Position numbers and translations under genes: made by a program. The notes below the pieces were generated by a model, which was given only the letters and a program-made list of their open reading frames with translations, was not told the origin of the DNA and did no database searches. This document shows, one piece after another, positions 58,290 to 64,000 of a stretch of 64,000 nucleotides of DNA (its first letter is position 1; every line of letters begins with the position of its first letter). The stretch is from Anaerofilum sp. An201 (GTDB taxonomy: Bacteria; Bacillota; Clostridia; Oscillospirales; Ruminococcaceae): contig NZ_NFJT01000009.1 of the NCBI RefSeq assembly GCF_002160015.1, positions 1-64,000 on the forward strand, written 5' to 3'.

Positions 58290-59194
58290 TCGCGGCACTG
58301 CTTGCGGGGCTGGTTTGTTTCAGCCTGTTTGCGGGGCGTCTGCCGTCTGTGTGGCTTGCTGCGGTCTGCCTGCTGACGGCGGCGGGTTTCCTCTTTTCCG
58401 CAGGTCACCGTCACGACAGCGTGCTGACCATGGACGTGTACGCCCGCCGCTCGCGCCTTTGCCGGGAAAACGCCGCATGGAAAGCGGCAGGCAGCCTTGC
58501 CCTTCTCATCCTCTGCATCTGTTCGTCTTCTGCGGTGCCGCCGCTATGCCTGTTTTGCTTTCTGTCGGCTGTCACCGTGGCGGCGGGCGGGATCCGGGCG
58601 CGGGACTATCTCTCGCTGCTGGGGCTGCCGGCGGTGTTCCTGCTGCTGTCTGCTCTGACGCTGCTGTGGGATTTTTACCCCCGGCTTCCGCAGGAGGCCG
58701 CCGTTTCGGTGCCGCTGTTCGGGGGCTGGCTGGCGGTGGTCCCCGCCGCCCAGTCGCTGGGGATGCTGGTGCTGTCCCGGGCGCTGGGGGCGGTGAGCTG
58801 TCTGTACTTCCTCAGCCTGTCCACCCCGCTGCCGGAGCTGCTGGAGGTGCTGCGCCGGGCGCGGATTCCCGCGGTCGTGACCGAGCTGGCGGTGCTGATG
58901 TACCGGTATATCTTTCTTCTGCTGGCCACCTTTCGGGACATGCGCGATTCGGCCGCCAGCCGGCTGGGATACCGCGGACTGAAACGAAGCCTGCGCACCA
59001 CCGGTCTTGTATATGGCGGACTGCTGGCGGGCAGCTTTCGGCGGGCGGGCGCCTGCTTTGACGCGATGGAAAGCCGCTGCTATACCGGGCAGATCCGTTT
59101 CCTCACAGAAAAAAAGAAGGTGACGGCAAAGGGCTTTTTCCTGCTGGCGGTTCCGCTGGCGGGGATGCTGGCAGGCGTATGCATGGGTTTTTGA
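58286..59194 (+). CDS. cbiQ: cobalt ECF transporter T component CbiQ
   Basis: A 302-residue transmembrane coupling protein. Several hydrophobic helices are followed by the coupling helices that grip the ATPase, with LLEVLRRARIPAVVTEL and SAASRLGYRG (an Ala-Arg-Gly-like motif) visible. The N-terminal 40 residues add two helices beyond the usual start near HDSVLTMDVYARRSRL. GTG start at 58286 overlaps the cbiN stop. Confidence 0.88.
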   Translation: MIAALLAGLVCFSLFAGRLPSVWLAAVCLLTAAGFLFSAGHRHDSVLTMDVYARRSRLCRENAAWKAAGSLALLILCICSSSAVPPLCLFCFLSAVTVAAGGIRARDYLSLLGLPAVFLLLSALTLLWDFYPRLPQEAAVSVPLFGGWLAVVPAAQSLGMLVLSRALGAVSCLYFLSLSTPLPELLEVLRRARIPAVVTELAVLMYRYIFLLLATFRDMRDSAASRLGYRGLKRSLRTTGLVYGGLLAGSFRRAGACFDAMESRCYTGQIRFLTEKKKVTAKGFFLLAVPLAGMLAGVCMGF

Positions 59195-59212
59195 AGGAGA
59201 AGATAGAGAAGT

Positions 59213-60037
59213 ATGAAAGAGCTGCTTGCGTTTGAGCAGGTTTCCTACCAGTACGACAGCGGCGGAGAGCGGGAAGCCCTTTTCCCGCTCTCGGTGCGTC
59301 TGTGCGAAGGGGAAAAGATTGCCGTGCTGGGAAGCAACGGCGCGGGAAAATCCACCTTTTTCCTGCTGGCCAACGGGGTCCTCACGCCCCGCAGCGGGAC
59401 CATCCTGCTGGACGGGGAGCCGGTGGGCAAAAAGGAAAAACAGCGCATGCAGCTGCGCCGCCGGGTGGGGCTGGTGTTCCAGGACCCGGATGTGCAGCTG
59501 CTGGCGGGCACCGTGGAGGAAGAAATCAGCTTTGGCCCGATGAATCTGGGCCTGCCGGAAGCAGAGGTGCGCCGCCGGGTGGAGATGGCGCTGGAGAGCC
59601 TGGGTCTGGCCGCATACCGCCGCCGCGGCCCGCAGTATCTCTCGGGCGGAGAAAAGCGCCGGGTGGCGATCGCCGACGTCCTGGCGATGGAGCCCGAAAT
59701 CATGCTGCTGGACGAGCCGGCCAGCAACCTCGACCCGGCCGGGCAGGCGCTTTTGGAGGAAACGCTGGAATCCCTGCACCAAAAGGGGATAACACTGCTG
59801 GTGGCCACCCACGACGTGGATTTCGCCTGGCGCTGGGCCGACCGGATTCTGGTATTCCACAATGGACGCCTGGAACAGGACGCGCCGCCGCACGCTGTTT
59901 TTGCGCAGGAGGAGCTTCTCTCCCGCTGCGGTCTGGAGCAGCCTTTGCTGTGGAAGGTGGCAAAGGCGCTGAAGATCCCGGTACCCAAACGCCCGGAAGA
60001 ACTGGCAGACTACGAGATCAGGAGGAAAACGGAATGA
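59213..60037 (+). CDS. cbiO: cobalt ECF transporter ATPase CbiO
   Basis: A 274-residue ABC ATPase powering cobalt import. Walker A GSNGAGKST, Q-loop LVFQDPDVQLL, signature YLSGGEKRRVAIADVLAME, Walker B IMLLDEPASNLDPAG and the switch in LLVATHDVDFA are complete. One ATPase gene is present, so a homodimer is expected. Overlaps cbiK by ATGA. Confidence 0.94.
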   Translation: MKELLAFEQVSYQYDSGGEREALFPLSVRLCEGEKIAVLGSNGAGKSTFFLLANGVLTPRSGTILLDGEPVGKKEKQRMQLRRRVGLVFQDPDVQLLAGTVEEEISFGPMNLGLPEAEVRRRVEMALESLGLAAYRRRGPQYLSGGEKRRVAIADVLAMEPEIMLLDEPASNLDPAGQALLEETLESLHQKGITLLVATHDVDFAWRWADRILVFHNGRLEQDAPPHAVFAQEELLSRCGLEQPLLWKVAKALKIPVPKRPEELADYEIRRKTE

Positions 60038-60801
60038 AAACCGCATTGCTCTGCGTCAGCTTCGGCACCAGCGTGCCGGCTGCCAGAAAAAGCATCACCG
60101 CCGTGGAGCAGGTGCTCTGCGAAGAAATGCCGCAGGCAGATTTCTTCCGGGTGTTCACCAGCAAGACCATCCGGCGGATTCTGGCCGCAAAGGGCGAGAC
60201 CGTCTGGAGCATGGGCCAGGCGCTGGAGCAGCTGACAGACGGCCGCTACGACCGTGTGGTGATCCAGCCCACCCACTTTTTGTACGGACTGGAATATGAA
60301 AAGCTGAAAGCCAGCGTGGAAGAAGCCCAAAAGCGGTTTCCCTGCCTGCTGCTGGGGGCGCCGCTCCTCTCCGGCACCAGGGACCTGTGTGCGCTGGCAA
60401 AAGTGCTGGCAGAGGAATTTCCCGCAAGAGAGCATTCCGCACTGGTATTTATGGGGCACGGCACGCCGCATTTTTCCAATGTGGTGTACCCCGCCCTGCA
60501 AACGGTGTTCCACATGATGGGCCGCAAGGACGTGTATGTGGGAACCGTGGAGGGATGGCCGGAGATCGATGAGATCTGCAAAAAATTGCAGGCAGAATCG
60601 TATACCCATGTGCGTACAGCCCCCCTGATGCTGGTGGCGGGAGACCACGCTGTCAACGACATGGCCGGCGAGGAAGAGGACAGCTGGAAAAGCATCCTCA
60701 CCCGCGAGGGTTATCAGGTGGAATGTATCCTGCAGGGGCTGGGCGTGCTGCCCGGCGTGCAGGAGATGTACCGGCAGCACCTGCGGGAACTTCTGCAATA
60801 A
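60034..60801 (+). CDS. cbiK: sirohydrochlorin cobaltochelatase
   Basis: A 255-residue class II chelatase inserting Co2+ into sirohydrochlorin, the entry to the anaerobic cobalamin route. It starts MKTALLCVSFGTSVPAARKS; metal-binding histidines lie in VIQPTHFLYG and FMGHGTPHFSN, and the EGWPEIDEI and MLVAGDHAVNDMAGEE segments are conserved. No signal peptide, so the cytosolic form. Confidence 0.93.
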   Translation: MKTALLCVSFGTSVPAARKSITAVEQVLCEEMPQADFFRVFTSKTIRRILAAKGETVWSMGQALEQLTDGRYDRVVIQPTHFLYGLEYEKLKASVEEAQKRFPCLLLGAPLLSGTRDLCALAKVLAEEFPAREHSALVFMGHGTPHFSNVVYPALQTVFHMMGRKDVYVGTVEGWPEIDEICKKLQAESYTHVRTAPLMLVAGDHAVNDMAGEEEDSWKSILTREGYQVECILQGLGVLPGVQEMYRQHLRELLQ

Positions 60802-60816
60802 AGGGAAGGAAGCAAG

Positions 60817-61947
60817 ATGGCACTGGACTATTACATCCGCAGCGGGCAGAGACAGCTGCGCTGCGGGTACACCACCGGCACCTGCGCGGCGCTGGCGGCG
60901 GCGGGAGCGGCGGCCTTTCTGCTCTCCGGAAAACGGCCGGAGACCCTCTCGCTGCTCACCCCCAAGGGCATCGCGGTGGAAACCGCGCCCGCGGTTCTTT
61001 TTATACAGGAAGGGACGGCGGTCTGCGGCGTGGTGAAGGACGGCGGGGATGACGCCGACGTGACCCACGGGCTGACCATCGAGGCCCATGTGCGGAAAAG
61101 CCGCCTCCCCGGCATCTCCATCGACGGAGGGGAAGGGGTGGGCCGCGTGACCCGGCCGGGGCTGGACCAGCCGGTGGGCGCCGCCGCCATCAACCGGGTG
61201 CCCCGCCGGATGATCGAGCAGCAGGTGCAGCAGGTCTGCGACGAGCTGGGCTACGACGGCGGCGTCGAGGTGCGCATCTGCATCCCCGGCGGCCGGGAAA
61301 CGGCGCAAAAGACCTTCAACCCCCAGCTGGGGGTGGAGGGCGGGCTGTCCATCCTGGGCACCTCCGGCATCGTGGAGCCGATGAGCGAGCAGGCGCTGGT
61401 GGACACCATCGCGGTGGAGCTGCGGCAGACAGCCGCTCTGGGCAGCAAACGCCTCCTGCTCACCCCCGGCAACTACGGGGAGGATTTTCTGCGGGAAAGC
61501 TCTCTCGCAGCGGACGTCCCGGTGGTCAAGTGCTCGAATTTTATCGGCGACGCGCTGGATATTGCCGGTATCCATCCGTTTGAGGAGGTGCTGCTGGTGG
61601 GGCACATCGGCAAGCTGGTCAAGGTGGCGGGCGGGGTGATGAACACCCATTCCCGCTATGCGGACTGCCGCACCGAGCTGGTGTGCGCCCATGCTGCGGT
61701 GTGCGGCGCTTCCCAAGCGGTGTGCACGGCGCTGCTGCAGGCGGCCACCACCGACGCATGCATCGAAATTTTAGACAGTGCCCGTCTGCGCCAGCCGGTG
61801 CTGGACCGCCTGCTGGACGCCATCCAGCGGCATCTGGAACACCGGGCCGGGGGCAAATACCGGGTCGGCGCGGTGCTGTTTTCCAATCAATACGGCCTGT
61901 TGGGGCAAACCCGGACGGCGAAGGAGATCATGGAATCATGGAAATGA
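60817..61947 (+). CDS. cbiD: cobalt-precorrin-5B C1-methyltransferase
   Basis: A 376-residue SAM-dependent enzyme of the anaerobic corrin pathway. It shows RCGYTTGTCAALAAAGAAA, the KDGGDDADVTHG motif, PGNYGEDFL and GHIGKLVKVAGG, all typical of CbiD. AAGGGAAGGAAGCAAG precedes the ATG; cbiL overlaps its last 10 bp. Confidence 0.95.
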   Translation: MALDYYIRSGQRQLRCGYTTGTCAALAAAGAAAFLLSGKRPETLSLLTPKGIAVETAPAVLFIQEGTAVCGVVKDGGDDADVTHGLTIEAHVRKSRLPGISIDGGEGVGRVTRPGLDQPVGAAAINRVPRRMIEQQVQQVCDELGYDGGVEVRICIPGGRETAQKTFNPQLGVEGGLSILGTSGIVEPMSEQALVDTIAVELRQTAALGSKRLLLTPGNYGEDFLRESSLAADVPVVKCSNFIGDALDIAGIHPFEEVLLVGHIGKLVKVAGGVMNTHSRYADCRTELVCAHAAVCGASQAVCTALLQAATTDACIEILDSARLRQPVLDRLLDAIQRHLEHRAGGKYRVGAVLFSNQYGLLGQTRTAKEIMESWK

Positions 61948-62636
61948 AACGAGGGATTTTTTACGGTGTGGGCGTGGGCCCCGGAGACCCGGAACTGCTG
62001 ACGGTGAAGGCGCTGCGGGTGATGGGGGAGTGCCCGGTGCTGGCCTGCCCGCAGACAAAGAGCGGCGAGATGCTGGCGCTGGACATCGTCCGCCAGGCGA
62101 TGGACATCTCGGAAAAGACCATCCTGCCGCTGCACTTCACCATGTCGCGCGACGCGGCGGTGCAGCGGGCGGCGCACGAAAAGGCGGCGGACGAGGTGTG
62201 CCGCTGGCTGGAGCAGGGAATGGATGTGGCCATGCCGAATCTGGGCGATGTGTCGATCTATTCCACCTATTGCTACCTGATGGAGCTGGTGCGCCTGCGC
62301 GGCTTTGAGACCCGCATGGTGGCCGGTGTGCCCAGCTTCTGCGCCGTCGCCGCCCGGCTGGGTGTGAGCCTCACCGAGATGAACAGCCCGCTGCACATCG
62401 CGCCCGGCAGCTTTGATCTGGAGGAGGTCCTCCACTGGCCGGGAAACAAGGTCCTGATGAAATCCGGCAGCCAGATGCCGGGTGTTCTGCGCGCCATTGA
62501 GGAGCACGCAAGCCTTGCAAACAGCGCCATGATCCAGAACTGCGGTCTGCCCAACGAGCGGGTGTTCCCCAATCTCGCCCGGGAGGTCCCGCAGGAATCC
62601 ACCGGCTATTTTGCAACCGTGATCGTAAAGGAGTGA
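61938..62636 (+). CDS. cbiL: cobalt-precorrin-2 C20-methyltransferase
   Basis: A 232-residue SAM methyltransferase of the tetrapyrrole methylase family. GVGVGPGDPELLTVKALRV is the N-terminal SAM motif; PNLGDVSIYSTYCYL and GVPSFCAVAARLG are CbiL-typical. The ATG at 61938 has AAGGAG 11 nt upstream; ATG 61944 is a possible alternative. Confidence 0.93.
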   Translation: MEMKRGIFYGVGVGPGDPELLTVKALRVMGECPVLACPQTKSGEMLALDIVRQAMDISEKTILPLHFTMSRDAAVQRAAHEKAADEVCRWLEQGMDVAMPNLGDVSIYSTYCYLMELVRLRGFETRMVAGVPSFCAVAARLGVSLTEMNSPLHIAPGSFDLEEVLHWPGNKVLMKSGSQMPGVLRAIEEHASLANSAMIQNCGLPNERVFPNLAREVPQESTGYFATVIVKE

Positions 62637-62642
62637 GGGAAG

Positions 62643-63410
62643 ATGGTACATTTTGTAGGAGCGGGTCCGGGAGCGCCCGACCTGATCACCCTGCGCGGTG
62701 CCGAGCTGCTGCGAAAGGCCGACTGCATCATCTACGCCGGCAGCCTTGTCAACCCGGCGCTGCTGGAGATGGCAAAAGAAGGCTGTGAGATCCACAACAG
62801 CGCCGCCATGACGCTGGAAGAGGTGCTGGAGGTCATGGAGCGGATGGAGGCGGCCGGAAAGGAGACCGTGCGCCTGCACACCGGGGACGCCAGCCTGTTC
62901 GGCGCCATCCGCGAACAGATGGACGCGCTGGACGAAAGGGACATCCCCTATGACGACACCCCCGGCGTTTCCAGCTTCTGCGGCGCGGCGGCTGCCTTGA
63001 ATGCGGAATACACCCTGCCCGGCGTGAGCCAGAGCCTGATCATCACCCGCATGGCGGGACGCACGCCGGTGCCGGAAAAGGAGCAGCTGGCCTCGATGGC
63101 ACAGCATGGGACTTCGATGGTGCTGTTCCTGTCCTCCGGCCTTCTCCGGAAGGTGCAGGACGAGCTGCTGCGCGGCGGCTATCAGGCCGATACCCCCGCG
63201 GCCATCGTATACAAGGCCACCTGGCCGGACGAAAAGGTCATCCGGTGCACGGTGGGCACACTGGCCCGGCGCGGTGCGGAGGAGGGCATCCGAAAGACCG
63301 CCCTGCTGCTGATCGGCGATTTTCTCGATTCCTGCTACGAGCGCAGCCGCCTGTATGATCCCACCTTTACCACCGAGTTCCGGCAGGCAAGCGCACCGAA
63401 AAAACAGTAA
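62643..63410 (+). CDS. cbiF: cobalt-precorrin-4 C11-methyltransferase
   Basis: A 255-residue SAM methyltransferase. Motifs: VGAGPGAPDLITLRGAELL, IIYAGSLVNP, LHTGDASLFGAIREQMD and DDTPGVSSFCGAAAAL, the usual CbiF/CobM signatures. The next step in the pathway (cbiG) follows after 33 bp. Confidence 0.94.
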   Translation: MVHFVGAGPGAPDLITLRGAELLRKADCIIYAGSLVNPALLEMAKEGCEIHNSAAMTLEEVLEVMERMEAAGKETVRLHTGDASLFGAIREQMDALDERDIPYDDTPGVSSFCGAAAALNAEYTLPGVSQSLIITRMAGRTPVPEKEQLASMAQHGTSMVLFLSSGLLRKVQDELLRGGYQADTPAAIVYKATWPDEKVIRCTVGTLARRGAEEGIRKTALLLIGDFLDSCYERSRLYDPTFTTEFRQASAPKKQ

Positions 63411-63443
63411 TCCCGTACATCACACAAAAGGGCGGTGACACAA

Positions 63444-64000
63444 ATGAAGCTGGCGTTTCTGGCCTTTACCGAAAAGGGGTTTGCCCTTGCCGGTTCTCTG
63501 GCACAGGCTCTCGGCGGCACTGCTTCCCGCTGCGGCGAACCCGACTCCCTGTCCGGCTGGACACAAAAGCAGTTTGCTGAGGCGGACGGACTGGTGTTTG
63601 TGGGGGCAGTGGGCATCGCTGTCCGCGCCATCGCCCCCTTGATCGAAAAGAAATGGAAAGACCCGGCGGTGGTGGCGGTGGACGAGTGCGCGCAGTTTGC
63701 GGTGCCCCTGCTTTCGGGACACCTCGGCGGAGCAAACCGCCTTGCTCGCGCCATCAGCGAGGTGTGCGGCGCACAGGCGGTTGTCACCACCGCAACCGAC
63801 GTGAACGGCGTCTTCGCGGTGGATGAATGGGCCGTCAGTCAGGGGCTGTCGGTCGTTGATCCGCAGCATATCAAGCACATTTCCGGCCGGCTGCTGGCAG
63901 GAGAGAGCATCCGCCTGTACAGCACCTGTCCCATCGAGGGAGAATGTCCGCCGGGCGTGGAGTGCACCGAAACCCTTCCCGCCGATGTAGCAGTGAGTGT
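63444..64000 (+). CDS. cbiG: cobalt-precorrin-5A hydrolase CbiG, partial
   Basis: The first 185 residues of CbiG are visible; the gene runs off the right edge. It starts MKLAFLAFTEKGFALAG and includes FVGAVGIAVRAIAPLI, the VDECAQFAVPLLSGHLGGAN motif and TTATDVNGVFAVDEWA, the marks of the CbiG N-terminal and central domains. CbiG opens the delta-lactone and releases acetaldehyde in the anaerobic route. Confidence 0.94.
   Translation, partial: MKLAFLAFTEKGFALAGSLAQALGGTASRCGEPDSLSGWTQKQFAEADGLVFVGAVGIAVRAIAPLIEKKWKDPAVVAVDECAQFAVPLLSGHLGGANRLARAISEVCGAQAVVTTATDVNGVFAVDEWAVSQGLSVVDPQHIKHISGRLLAGESIRLYSTCPIEGECPPGVECTETLPADVAVS

Overview
The window looks like the chromosome of a GC-rich, anaerobic gut Clostridium of the Oscillospiraceae/Ruminococcaceae type (Gemmiger, Subdoligranulum, Faecalibacterium or a relative). 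The evidence is Firmicutes-style T-box leaders before ileS and alaS, strong GGAGG ribosome binding sites, a sortase-anchored (LPQTG) surface protein, the oxygen-independent cobalamin route (CbiK/CbiD/CbiG), a group C-like sensory [FeFe]-hydrogenase, and a palindromic intergenic repeat of the kind common in these genera. The genus is inference; no 16S or marker set is present.

Layout. 0-2.5 kb: end of an IS3-like element, an LPXTG surface protein (minus) and a YerC/TrpR-like regulator. 2.7-7.7 kb: a complete branched-chain amino acid ABC transporter (livKHMGF) with an internal terminator and second promoter after the binding-protein gene. 7.7-9.3 kb: a PadR regulator with its membrane partner, and a small exosporium-domain-like protein. 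9.3-12.5 kb (minus): a [2Fe-2S] protein, an [FeFe]-hydrogenase-PAS sensor and a SpoIIE-type phosphatase, behind a Rex-like operator. 12.6-27 kb (plus): T-box/ileS, HAD phosphatase, class B penicillin-binding protein, T-box/alaS, HIT protein, phosphoribosyltransferase, comEC, holA and a TOPRIM-HAD fusion. 27-29.9 kb (minus): pseudouridine synthase, VOC protein, AAA ATPase, zinc-ribbon membrane protein. 30-35.3 kb (plus): a sugar PTS operon (EIICBA, antiterminator, HPr, EI) behind a ribonucleic antiterminator/terminator leader. 35.5-37.8 kb (minus): double flavodoxin-fold protein, PadR regulator, tRNA-Leu(UAA).

37.9-49.2 kb (minus) is the most unusual part: an accessory, less GC-rich block encoding an alarmone-hydrolase-like HD protein, a HTH-containing unknown, a 973-residue protein kinase-NACHT-transmembrane protein, a lipoprotein, a pseudokinase paralogous to that kinase, a lipoprotein made of DnaJ-type CxxCxGxG repeats, a NadD-like/NADAR fusion, an ADP-ribosylglycohydrolase and a 2H phosphoesterase. 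I read it as a candidate membrane-linked kinase/STAND signalling or conflict system with an NAD/ADP-ribose processing arm.

49.3-64 kb: tetrapyrrole and cobalamin synthesis. A minus-strand operon hemA - precorrin-2 dehydrogenase - hemC - cobA/hemD - hemB - hemL makes uroporphyrinogen III and precorrin-2 under a cobalamin riboswitch. Divergently, cbiC has its own promoter and a second cobalamin riboswitch precedes cbiMNQO-cbiK-cbiD-cbiL-cbiF-cbiG (cobalt uptake, insertion and corrin ring synthesis), which runs off the right edge.
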